Of a stretch of DNA of 64,000 nucleotides, positions 23,106 through 33,709 are shown one piece after another. The notes below the pieces were generated by a model that did not search any database, had not been told where the DNA came from, and saw only the letters and a program-made list of their open reading frames with translations. Source of the DNA: Thalassia testudinum (taxonomy: Eukaryota; Streptophyta; Magnoliopsida; Alismatales; Hydrocharitaceae); the NCBI GenBank assembly GCA_037157565.1, contig JAZHRO010000062.1, positions 1,116,001 to 1,180,000 on the forward strand. Direction: 5' to 3'. The first letter of the stretch is position 1. Each line of letters opens with the position of its first letter. A program made the translations under genes and the position numbers.

Positions 23106-24734
23106 TACCCCCATGCCTAACTTTTGCTAGTCCTTAGCAAAATCCTATAGAAGGAACTAGATCTCTAAACCACATTTTTGATGTTGAGATGCCTGTTTGT
23201 GCCACTTTATAGAAATTAGATCAGAATACCAACAATAGGCGTAGAGGTACTCAAGCACCAGCCAGGATCCATACTTGACCAGCTTCAGCCTTGGGTTTGT
23301 CGTGAAGGCTTCTAAGGCTCGCAAAAACTACCCTGAGGTTCGTTGACCCCAATGGTTAAAGCACCCGTACGTATACGTAGCAAGTCCAGGTTTAGTTTTC
23401 TAGTGAATTTTTGATAAGAGTGATAGAGAGGAATATTTATTTCGAGAGATTTCTCTCTTTCCTTTTTACATTCCCCTAAATCGAACATTGGATTGGCTCT
23501 AAACACGACCTATATCCGATTCCTTGTCCCTACCATCAATCCTCACAGGGTCCCTGGCTTTCGATGCTTTGAGGTAGCACCGCCCATGGCGATTCCTAGA
23601 ACTTCTAGCTTTTGACACTTCATGTTAGTGCCGCCCATGGTGTTCTGTAGCTAAATTCAGATCCTGGCAATCGACATTTTGCGATAATCCAACTCATGGC
23701 ACCTGAACCAACACAAAGTGCTTACGTGCCCCTGGTAGGATATTTAGATATCCTAGGAGACAAGTACCAAGAAGATGATATGTTATAACGCATCTTCGAG
23801 GGGAGTATTTTTCATTCTGCCTCTCCATGCCGGGAACTCATCCAATCAACTTGTGTCTTCGAGCCACTCCTAAGCCATATCTTTCGGAAAACATTTTCAG
23901 AATAGAACAATGTTGGCATTGTACTTCATTATGCGCACTAAACCAGATTGGTGTGTGATTTTTGGGTGCTTAGGTTACCACAAACCAAACGGTAGGAAAT
24001 AGGGTCAAATAATCCCTAAGCCTTAGACTTAACACATCAGCCTTATGCTTTTCTTAACCTCTTAAGGAATAATCCAGGTCTTAGCAAATATGTGAGTGTT
24101 TAAGCCCTGGAATAGGCCCAGGAGGCCTAAGGTCGGTACTCTTACTTATCTCCTTGTCTCTAGTACTTCAAGACTTAATCCTTTTTTTGATTTGGTCTAT
24201 AACTTAAATAGATTCCATAATCAATTGCTAGGACTATCAATTTTTCTTTGATTTTTCTCCTTTGACATCTTGTATTTCCTCCTCTTTTTTCTCTTCAAGA
24301 AAGATTTTTCATTCAACTTACAAAATTTTCCTCTCCTTTCTCCATTTTTTTTGTGAGAACCCCTCAAAGAATTGAAGTTCTTATTTGTTTTGCACTTTAA
24401 TACCCCCCATGGCTAAGTTTTATAATGTCCTCATTGTAAACCAGGTAGGTTTGAATTTTTCTTAGTTCAAAGTATAGAATAGGGTTAAAGGGTGGGTGAA
24501 CGTGTCGGGATAACTTTTGCGAATGATTTCAAGCTCTGATATAAGTATCAAAGGTGAAGTCGACTGTTCTAAAGTTTGAACCCTAAAGCGCAATATGAAT
24601 GTAGCCCCAAAAGATGAATAAGAAGGGCCTCGAATTCTTGGAATGATAGGTTGCCTCCCGTTAAGTGTTAAATTCAATGTCTTCAGTTGAGCAGAAGATG
24701 GTCAAAGAGAAGGGGTGATCAGATTGGAAGAATT
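23106..24734 (-). other. Polypurine tract and 3' UTR of Athila-like element B
   Basis: AGGCATGGGGGTA on the minus strand (23106-23118) is the polypurine tract beside LTR B. The region aligns in order with 35916-37480 of element A: the CCCTGGC..CGCCCATGGC repeats (23550-23700 against 36370-36510), TTAGATATCCTA (23750 against 36560), and the AATGTCCTCATTGTAAA word near 24425. There is no integrase next to it; instead the unfamiliar acidic frame begins. Confidence 0.7.
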
Positions 24735-26343
24735 TTATAGAATAAGCACCTTGATGATTAGCCTGGTTGGTCCAACTTGGTGCTTGTTTAGATCAATTGG
24801 CTTATGATGCAGACCAAACCTAATCAGTTTGGTGGATTGGGGAATGTGAATCAATAGGTGCGGAACCCACCAGATGCTTTGTGGCTCAAATAGGTGTGGA
24901 AATGTGAATTGAGGGTTTGGTTGTATTGGCTTAGCCAGAATAGAGTAAGGGTCCTCAAAAGATAATAGATCAGTGACGAATGTAGAAGCCCTACTTATGG
25001 GGTTAGAAGGGGACAATATATCATTGTTGGTTTGATCAATGTCCCATTCGCTGTCGAATCTAGGTGGTGAATCATGTGCAACCAAATCAGAAAGAGGTGT
25101 GTTAGAATAGAAATTGATTTTGGTGGTGGGTTGAGGTTGGGATCGATTTCTGAAAGTCTCTGGCTCTAGAATAGGGGGTAGGGCTACTTTGAGTTCTAAA
25201 TCATTGGACTCAGAATTAGAATCAAAGAATGGATCATGGATACTGAGGTCATAAATCAGCTCGTAATCATCTGGAAACAAGGATTCTCCAACATCAGGTA
25301 TGATTCACAATCATTGGAGAATTTGTGAAAATCATCTTTTGAACCAGATTCAAGATTTGGCTTTCCACTACAGAAGAAATCAAGATGCATGGAATTATCA
25401 TCCTGACTTTGGTCTATCCTAGTTCCAAATTCCAAGCTCACTGGGATATTCTTATTAGGCATGGGCTCGGAATCAGGGAATCTAGGGTAGATCCAATCAA
25501 ATCCTAACTCTTCCAACTCCTCCGATTTTGTGTCGTAAATCGGTTTAACTTTCGACAAATCAATTTGTTCTTCTGAGGAGTTTGGAGAGGTATAATCATC
25601 AAATATAGGCTCGAGATCATAGTTCAAATGTAAAATCTTATTCTCATCGCATTGGGCCTCATGATCATCCCAACCAAGCTCATATCTAGATTATAGGTTA
25701 GGTAGAGGAACTAGGTCACTAGAATCTAGACTTGGTTCTATTGGGATTTCAGAATTACTCTCAAGGAATACCTTAACAGGATAAGGTGCGGGGGTTACAT
25801 CCTCGAGAGGTTCTGAATCAAACTCATCACAGGTGTTTTGAAAATCTAAGCAAGATGGACCAGCTTCACAGCTACCTATGGCTGGCTCATAATCGGGAAC
25901 ACCTAAATCTGGATCTGCCCAACCCACATCTTGATCAGGTATTTCATTCTGCATAAATTCAAAATTTGGTTTCATTTCGATTGGAGGTCCATAACAATAA
26001 CCTCCATTTTCATATCTGGGCTCTAGGAAATTATATTTACCCTCAAAATTCCTCCAAGATGCATCATTAGTTTCTAGGTGGGAATCAGGGTACTTTTGAT
26101 CAATGGCTTGTTGCATCATATTTAGCATATCCCCACATTTCTAAAGACGAGAACCACCAGTACGTAAGTTCATCTCACAGTTCTAAAATAAATAGTTTGT
26201 TGTAAAATCATAAATTAGAAAAATTGAAAGCTTTTACAGTCCCAACATGATGATAAAATTGACAATGAAATTAGGAAAGGACTTACTTGTGAATGCGTTT
26301 GTTTATGGGATTGTGATTGAAACTTGCATGTGGTTCTCGCCAT
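24735..26343 (-). pseudogene. Intron-containing acidic protein of unknown function in Athila-like element B
   Basis: I do not recognise this protein. An ATG at 26343 opens a 19-codon exon ending at 26287 with a donor reading CAA|GTAAGT. A 104-base intron (26183-26286) ends TTTTAG, and exon 2 continues in phase. One frame runs from 26182 to about 25280, with stops only at 26141 and 25691, then a frameshift leads into 24735-25280. The product would be near 500 residues, rich in Asp, Glu, Ser, Pro and aromatic residues (for example SEELEELGFDWIYPRFPDSE), with no transmembrane segment or zinc motif. It stands where gag-pol should be, right upstream of the B 3' UTR. A second possible intron lies in the 5' leader (donor GCAG|GTTAGT near 26440, acceptor TTATAG near 26357). 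It could be a non-autonomous element protein, a captured host gene, or an env-like frame. Confidence 0.55.
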
Positions 26344-26831
26344 ATTGAAAACCTATAAATTAGATTGAACTATATGTTAAAATAAAATAAAGGGTGCAAT
26401 GAAAGAGAATATATTTCTCTTAAAATGTTACACCACTAACCTGCATTATACCATTGAGGTTGGCATAGTATCCTCATAACATAATTCAAAGGATGGACAA
26501 TGCTAGAAATATTGTGCTAGGCTTACGTTGCTACTTATAAAAGAAACACATCATTGGGTAAGAACTAATTCCTTTGGATGGGTTAAAAGAGATTTCCCCT
26601 CATAGTTGTGTTGCATGGAGTTATTGCATTGTAGTCACCCGTGCAAAGCAAAACCATATGCTAGGGTTACTTAAACTTTTGTCTAGCCAACCAAACTAGC
26701 ACCACCCATAAGCAAAGTAGTTTCACCCTCAAGTGTGAGTTAATTATTAGTGCGCCTGTTCCCCATAAGGCACTCATTGTGCGGGGTGTGCGGGATCTAA
26801 TCCTTGCGACTTGCCCAAACGTGATAGTGTC
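26344..26831 (-). other. Leader upstream of the acidic frame
   Basis: Holds a candidate 5' UTR intron (about 26357-26441, GT..AG) and otherwise no frame. The short minus frame at 26667-26849 shows no family motif. The segment ends at the plus-strand LTR D. Confidence 0.4.
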
Positions 26832-27757
26832 TGATGAGAGCCTCATCATGAACCCTAACTAGTACAATTTAATCTAAATAAGTGTGAAGAAGCTCCTACA
26901 AAACCTAAAGAGAAGCTTAACTCAGAGAATTCTGAATTAAAGAATATGACAAATCATAAGGGGTAAAACTGTAATTTCTCCAATGCAGTACACAAACAGG
27001 ATATCTGAGGGTCTAAACATAGGTCAAATAAGCTTAATAAGAAAGGAAGTGGGATGATCTGATCTGAAAATGGTTATAGCAACTTCTAGGAATTAAATGA
27101 CATCCTATAACCTTAAAATAAACACGCTTTAATTCATGAGGTTTGAGGCAGGATAAAAATCAACTAAACCCTCTAAAAATCATAGAAAAATATTTCCTAG
27201 GGTTTAGAACCTTCAATTTGGCCTTCGCAACCTATTTTGACCTAAATTGAGAACCATGCCCAATTTATCACTTAATTTGGGTTCTTACGCAAATTGACTG
27301 GTCAAACATGGTCAAACCTAAAATTAAAATTCACCATTAAGTTCCTTAGGTTCAAATGAGGCTGGTACAAAAATTTGGGCCTTAGAGATGACCATCTTGA
27401 CCGACTTTACAAATTGATCCTCCTGAATTTCTTTTTGACCCTTATCATTTGAAACCCTTTCAATTAGACCCCTATCTTTCTCGTCATTCTTTGCAGGATG
27501 GTCCTCCCTGCCATTTCTGAGCAGCGCCATACCTCCGGCGACCTTGTGCGGAGGATGGCGCCGCGCAGGGCATGGCAGTTGTTCTCAGGAACGAACGGGG
27601 GGTTCCCTGCGTCGTCCTCTGTCGCAGGGACCTGCCCCTGCCACCTGCGGCTGCCCATGCCTCTCGTGCGAACGCACGAAAGGCATGGGTGTCCATCTCC
27701 GGCCATGCTCCGGCAAGCCCTCCACGCCGTTGTCTCGTGCGTCTCCCCTCGCCAACG

Positions 27758-27770
27758 CCTTTATAAGGAG
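27758..27770 (+). promoter_or_regulatory. TATA box of LTR D
   Basis: CCTTTATAAGGAG stands at the head of the transcribed GC-rich leader, in the same setting as the TATA boxes of LTRs A and C. Confidence 0.5.
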
Positions 27771-28884
27771 CGGCAGGGTCTGTTGTCTCCTTCAAGGCTA
27801 CTTCTAGCCGAGAATACCCTCCTCTTTCGTCTCCTCTCTCTCCGGTCAGATTTCCCTAAGCTTCCGGAGAACTCTCCTCCTCGCCGCTCTGCTGCCATAC
27901 CTGCAGCAGAGCCTACTCTGCCTCGTCGTCCCACGCCAGGCCGCACCAACTGGCGTCCTCAGATCTCTTCCTCGTCGCCGTCACTCCTCCCCTGGGCACC
28001 TTCGTCCTCAGCTCCGGCAGGCACGGGCCGGGAAGCTCCCACTCCCCCTTCTTCGACTAAGTAGTTAGAAATTTTCTCCTTACTCTCCCTGTTATTTCCC
28101 CCTTCCTAATTTTCACTTTTAACCCCCTGACCATCACTGTCCATCGCTATCTTCCTCACCTCCGGCCACCATCTCCGGCGAGATAGCCCCACTTCCACAG
28201 ACCCTTCCACCCCTCGCCGACAAGCTCAGAAGCTCCACCATCACTCCCTGATCAGTTTCCCCATCTCTAGTGACCGCCAGCACCTCTCCAGACCACCTCC
28301 CGAACACACCCATTAGCAAGCACGTAGGGTACCCTAGGCGCACGGCCGCAGGCACTCTCGCGCCTCGCCGACCACCGCACCACACACGCCGCACGCTGGC
28401 GAACCTTTCTGGAACTTTTTGATGTGGCCGCGAGGCCATGTGCGTGTTTTAGGTGTCGCCCTCCTCGCCGCCATTAACGCGCAGCAGGAGCTCCTCCGCA
28501 GACAACCCCAGGTCTCCTCAGCTCTAGGCGTGGGTTCCAGGTGATGCGGAAAGGCGTCACACTCATGCACAGGTTCGCTGTTGGCTTCGCGAGGCCTGCA
28601 GCTGCCCCAATTGCGTGGAGCCTTCTCCGCGAGCGACTGAAATCGAAGGTGGGACTTTAGTCCCACCTCGTAAGTGTGTGGCCTCTCGCCCACACTTAAA
28701 TTGATTTTGTGCTTTCGGCTTATCGCCTCCGAAAGCACACGGGGTGAGGTCTCTCACCTATTCACCCGCCTCGTCCACGGCACTGCCCACGCGGACCTAG
28801 TGACCCGACTCGACACTCCTGTGCACTCCTCGCGCACCACCCACGTCGGTGCACCTGGACCCGGGCACGCAACCTGACCTGATT

Positions 28885-29412
28885 CCTAAAGAGAGATCGA
28901 GAGAGAGAGAGAGAGACACAGGGAAAGGGGTAAGGGGTAGGTTTTGCTCTAATGTGTGTGTGTGTGCACGCAGGAAAGAAGAAAGGAGAAGAGGCAACGG
29001 CTAAGACTTAGTCGCACGGAAGAGAGAAAGGCTAAAGCAAAGAAGAAAGAAAGGGAAGAAGAAGGAAGAAGCTGAAGATAAAGAGGAGGAGCTGCATTGT
29101 AGCGACCGAGCAGTTAAGCCGTCTGAGCACCGAATCAGACGTCGGTGAAAGAGGAGAGTCAGCAGCAAGCAAAGTAGAAAGAAGAAGAAGAGGAAAGGCC
29201 AACACAGAAGAAAGAAGAAGAAAGGAGAAGAACTTAGTAGGAAGTAGAAGCCTCTGCAGCCGCAGAGAAGAAAAGAAGAAGAGGAAGGCAGAAGCCTCTG
29301 AAAAAGGCAGGCCGAAAAAGAAAAGAAAGAAAAGAGAAGAAGAAGATGCAGAGAAGAAAGGAAGAAGAGAAGGAAGAGAAGAAAAAGCCAAATCTCTCTC
29401 TCTCTCTCTCAT
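28885..29412 (+). repeat. Purine-rich low-complexity tract with GA and TC microsatellites
   Basis: A (GA)n run (about 28893-28915), a (TG)n run (28953-28968), then nearly 350 bases of A/G-rich sequence dominated by GAAGAA and AAGAAAG words, ended by a (TC)n run at about 29393-29410. It lies inside LTR D, in the leader region where LTR A carries a CT-rich tract of opposite sense. Confidence 0.8.
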
Positions 29413-29580
29413 TTGACTTATATTTTTGTAAAACATTATATTGTGAATTTATATGTTTCTAGAACTATAGTTTGCTCTTGAGTTCGACCTCAGGAATCTT
29501 TCTATTCTGAATAATAAATCATATTAGACTGGTAACCGTTTTTGTCATATACTCCAACGACTGTAATTACCATAGCGACA

Positions 29581-29983
29581 AAGGACGGCATCGGTGTCCT
29601 TCTGGGTGGACGTGCCATTAGTGGTGTCTAGCCATCCCTGACTTAACGCCGGAGAGTGGCCATGGCTGTGATCACGAAGGTGCTTCGTGGCAACTGAGAA
29701 GTTCAGGGACCCCTTTGCTTTTCAATTATTAGTAACTTTCATCATCACCGTCATTGCACAAAAAGGACAATTTAACATTTCCTGCAAGCATCTTGCTAGT
29801 GATAATATAATACGAGAGGATATATAATAGAAGAAATGGACATATGAAAGTATAATATCACAATTTTACAACAAACTAATTAAGGCAAGTTCATAGGGTA
29901 GGTAATGTCATTAGTCCATTGGAGGAGTCGACATAGTCCATAAGTCTACAAGACATGATAAAATCAGGTTTGATACAGACCAT
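29581..29983. other. Unassigned spacer between LTR D and element E
   Basis: AT-rich sequence with no frame, RNA gene or repeat I can identify, apart from a small inverted AAGGAC..GTCCTT next to LTR D. Confidence 0.4.
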
Positions 29984-31680
29984 TGGTACGAAATTTGCAT
30001 GGTTTGTAAATACGTGTTTTGAAATCGTTGTAACACATAAATCCGATCAACTTTTAAAATTTATAAACCTAGATAGGGCAAGTATCTAGGGTCATCCAAG
30101 GAGGCAACTTTAGTTAAGAAATTTGTATTCTCTCTCTCACCAACTGAAATCTTCTTTTTGGTGCTTTTAGGGTTTTGTGAATTTTTAGGTTTTAGAAAAT
30201 AATCGGGCAATGGAAGATAGAAATACGCCTAAGTGATATAAGAAAGTCCTAAATTTCTATGCTCATCCTAGGCAAGTGGGCCTATGGTAATTAGAAAGAA
30301 GGATTGACTGCACAAAATTAAATGAAACTATCTTGACAATAAGGCACAACAATTAATGAAAGGCAGTTGAATTAGGAGTAATGTCTACAAAATTAATTCT
30401 CGAGTAGAGGAATGCTTCCTCTACTTAATTAACTACACAAGACACTACAAAGAAGAATTAAAGAAACTCCTTAAATGTAGAAGTCTCCTTTGCTCCAAGC
30501 ACAAAAGCTCCTAATCTTGAAGAAGGGTTCTTCTTCTTCCTCCCAAGATTATGCTCCTCTTTGACTCCTCTTAGGGTGGACGTCCCCTACCCTTGTCTTC
30601 TCTCCTTACCTAGCCGTACTCCACTTGAATGCTCCTTGGCTTTTTACCAAGGAAGAGGGAAGAGAAAGATGAACACCAAAGAGGTAAGGTAGCCTCTTTG
30701 ATCACCTTCCAAATCCCTCTTCCTTGGCTGGCTATGTAGGTGGATTTTAGGTAGAAAACAAGGTAGCCAAGGATGAAGGAATTGGTAGTGTAGGGGGCTC
30801 CTTATATAGGTGAAGGTTGGGTGGCGGTTAAGGGTTGATGGCATCCCTTCATGGTCAGCCATCAGGTGGATGGGTGCCACTAAGTTGGCACCAAAATGGG
30901 CATCTAGAAGGGGTTGGTTTTGGAGGGACATATGGAGGGTAGAGATGGGTTTTGATGGTGGATGTAGGGTGGTGATTAAAGGGGGTTTTGGAGGGAAAGT
31001 TGGTGCCGCATATGGTGGTGGTTATGGTGGTCATTGTGGCATGAAAGGGTGCCTATTTTGGCGCCAAAAGGAGGGGTGTGAATGGTGGTGGTGGTTGTTC
31101 ATGTTGGCACCAAAAAGGGAGAAGGGAGGTGGTGGTTGGCTTAGGTTTTGTGGAGCATAGTGGACGGTCATATGAAGTGGAGTATATAGGGTAGGAGCTT
31201 GGAGGAGGAATCTTGAGTTGAATATATTCCATGGAGCTGGGATGCAGTTGAAGAGGAAGTGCCAATGAACTCAATCAACTAGCTTAGCTAGCTAGTTCTT
31301 TGCTAGCAGCTAAGCTAAGTAGGGTGAGCTGAGTTGAGCTGACTTCAACTTGTCTGGAGCTGAGGTGAGTTGGAGACGATCTTCTTGAAGACTTCCTAAC
31401 TAGCTTAGGTTTAGTAGCTAATTTCAATTGAGTTAAACTGAGTTGAGTCTTCATGAGCTAGAGATGAGCTGACCTGAGCTGCTTGATGACTCTTCAGCTG
31501 ACTTAGCTTATCTAGTTGCTGACTAGTAGCTAAGCTAAGTAGTGTTGAGCTGCCATGAGCTGCGTGGAGCTAAGAATGAGCTGGATCCAATTGAGATGAG
31601 CTGGACTGAGCTGGGATCTAGCTAGAATGGGCTTTCATCTTCTTCTGATGTGTGTGCCTTTCACATTACTAGAGTTTAGA
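29984..31680 (-). repeat. 3' LTR of Athila-like element E
   Basis: The first 290 bases match 54438-54712 closely (GGTACGAAATTTG against AGTACGAAATTTA, then long shared blocks such as AAAATAATCGGGCAATGGAA), in the same orientation. A TATA-like CTATATAAGGAGC on minus lies near 30810. Three TTGGCRCCAA palindromes lie at 30870-31110 and an AGCTG-rich stretch at 31261-31640. The upper border is not sharp; 31680 is an estimate. A frame at 30810-31160 is Gly/Trp-rich and unlikely to be real. Confidence 0.65.
31261..31640. repeat. Degenerate AGCTG/GAGCTGA short-repeat tract
   Basis: The word GAGCTG, with AGCTAAGCTA and AGCTAGCTAG variants, recurs at least fifteen times in 380 bases, with irregular spacing of roughly 8-25 bases. 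AGCT is self-complementary, so many small hairpins are possible. Confidence 0.7.
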
Positions 31681-31799
31681 TGATTTCCATTGTATTCTCA
31701 TCCTTGGCAAACAAATGGACAAATAAGCACGTGAAATGATAAGAAATATGCTAATGCATGCCTAAATCTAAAATGCAAGTGAATGCCTAAATGCAGATA

Positions 31800-32720
31800 A
31801 GGAAATACTTGTGTTTTGATCGAAAATATCAATGACACCGAATGGATAAGTTTTAAAGACGATGTAAGGACCGATCCATTTTGATTTTAACTTTCCAAGA
31901 AAAATTCGTAATCTGGAGTCAAAAAGTCAAACATGTTGATTGGGTTCAAAAGGTTTCCGAACAATATATTTATCGTGGAAAAGTTTAGTTTGGTCTTTGT
32001 AAATCCACGCATTTTCATAACCAAAATTATGAATTTCTTCTAGTTTAGTTATTTGCAATTTACGGTGTTTGCCGACTTTAGTTAAATTAGAATTGAATTG
32101 CTTAATCGCCTAAAAAGCCTTATGTTCGAGTTTGACCAAGAGGTGGCATGCCTTTCCATAAATGAGGCGAAACGATGACATGCCAATTGGGGTTTTGAAA
32201 GTTGTACGGTAGGCCCATAAAGCATCGTCCAACTTGTTGGACTAGTCTTTTTGGTCAGGCCTAACTATTTTTTGCAAAATATTTTTGATTTCCTAATTAG
32301 AAACTTCAGCTTGGTCAATAGTTTGGGGGTGGTAAGGAGTGAAAAGTTTATGATTAACCCCATATTTAGATGAGAGTTGATGAAATTGGTAATGTATGAA
32401 GTGAGATCCTACGTCACTGATAATGGCCTTGGGAACTCCAAATCTTGAGAAAATATTTTTGTTGATAAAGTCCATGACAACCTAATGATCATTTATGCAA
32501 GTGGGTACTGGTTTGATCCATTTAGAAACATAGTCGATTGCGACTAAAATGTACAAGTACCCACAAGAGTTGATGAACGGTCCCATGAAGTCAATGCTGT
32601 AAACATCAAAAATTTCAACTTCTAGAATTGAGCAGAGGGACATCATATATTTTCGAGTCATGTTGCCGATGCTCTGGCAACACATACAGGACTGAACAAA
32701 TTGTTGAGTGAAAGAGTGAT
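31800..32720 (-). pseudogene. Athila-like integrase fragment of element E
   Basis: Minus-strand integrase without its start. SCMCCQSIGNMTRK (32660-32700) is the end of the zinc-binding domain; IFDVYSIDFMGPF holds the first catalytic Asp; [14 protein letters not shown] (about 32410-32440) the second; PYHPQTIDQAEVSN the Glu. The C-terminal part (KLFHDKYIVRKPFEPNQ, RIFLGKLKSKWIGPYIV) extends to about 31815 with a stop inside. Only a short 3' UTR separates it from LTR E. It is colinear with, and probably the missing downstream part of, the gag-RT-RNase H region at 48582-52909. Confidence 0.8.
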
Positions 32721-32756
32721 TCTCATTTTTGCTGAAATTTTAAACATAAAATGTTA

Positions 32757-33704
32757 TGTTGTTATAGTTTGTTGCGTGGTAGAAAATTACTTTTCAAATA
32801 ATTTAATGCTCAAAATCTAACCACGAAAATAGTTAGGTCATTTCCACAGGGAGGAATTAGCCTATTAAACTAGTGAGTGGTGCCTCGTTTATTCGTGAAT
32901 CTCAATGGGTGTGCATATTAATTAGTGCAACTCATTTCCCACATAAATTCTCATTCTAAATAATTGATCAAGAATGTAGGCGTCTATATGCAAAATTACC
33001 ATAAAATAATATTCTATTAAATAGTGATCTTGACAATGGAAAACACCGTAAATATTAATCTCCAATAAAATATAGCTTGTTCACTATGATCAATATGTCA
33101 TGCTCTAAATCATTCATAATAACTCAACCACATGTAATTCAGATTAAGAAGTGGGATGTCCATGCAAATTCATTTCAATAGATTAAATCATTAAATAAAA
33201 GAATAGTCTTTTGGCAATGGCAAACCCCGTAAATAGTATTGAAATGCGAAACAGAGGATTCTTCCTCTCTCTTCCTTGTGTGTGGGATAAAGGGTCGCCG
33301 GCTGGATGGAGCTCAGAGGAGATCGACCGGGATGAGGGCTATGCGATGGCATAGGGGGAGCAGGTGGAGGTGACCGACGATGGCGACTGAAGGCAGAGAA
33401 CATCGATGGCGACAATGGAAGGTGGTGCGTGAGGAGGTCGTTGCGGGCGGCTGGCGATCGTGCCGAGACCATGGGCATGAGACGAGAAGAACGGTGATGT
33501 TGGTGGTGAGATTGGTTGCTTGTAGTAGCTGTGAGAGGCGAGAAGGTGGCTGCGAGTTTGGGTTCTTTTTGCATAAAAGAGGAGGCAGGTTGCAGAAGAA
33601 GAAGAAGGGGTAGCAGTGGATGGCTGCGGTTAGCGTGGAGTGGGAAAGTGGTGGTGTTGGCGCTGGAGAGGAAGATGGTGGCTGGTTGTGGCTGTGGTGG
33701 GGTG
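32757..33704 (-). repeat. LTR F, left part (interrupted by element A)
   Basis: Starts near TGTTATAGTTTG and shows an LTR-end block with CCACAGGGAGGAA (about 32855). It continues across element A at 46320, since A is flanked by a GTGAT duplication. Frames at 33191-33729 on both strands are low-complexity His/Ser/Pro or Gly/Arg products of the leader and are not called genes. Confidence 0.6.
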
Positions 33705-33709
33705 GTGAT
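33705..33709 (-). repeat. Target site duplication of element A, left copy (GTGAT)
   Basis: Perfect match to 46315-46319. Confidence 0.9.

Larger units (their letters stand above)
26832..29580 (+). repeat. LTR D, plus strand, Athila-like
   Basis: Starts TGATGAGAGCCTCATCATG, which resembles the start of LTR B (read on minus) including a terminal hairpin, and ends CATAGCGACA. The 27200-27380 part is the reverse complement of LTR B at 22560-22640 (TTTGACCATGTTTGACCAG against GTTTGACTGGTTAATTTACG on plus). Near the 3' end GAGTTCGACCTCAG (29482) is the conserved LTR block. No primer site follows and no target duplication was found. Open frames at 27498-28064, 28134-28757 and 29032-29436 are products of GC-rich or purine-rich leader sequence and are not called genes. 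Confidence 0.65.

Noticed and set aside
27498..28064. 188-codon plus-strand frame
   Set aside because: Sits just before and across the TATA region of LTR D; composition-driven, no family motif.
28893..28916. GA repeat considered as part of a CRISPR-like array
   Set aside because: Simple microsatellite, no spacers, eukaryotic context.
26832..29580. LTR D as a 5' LTR of a full plus-strand element
   Set aside because: No primer site after 29580 and no plus-strand gag or pol to the right.
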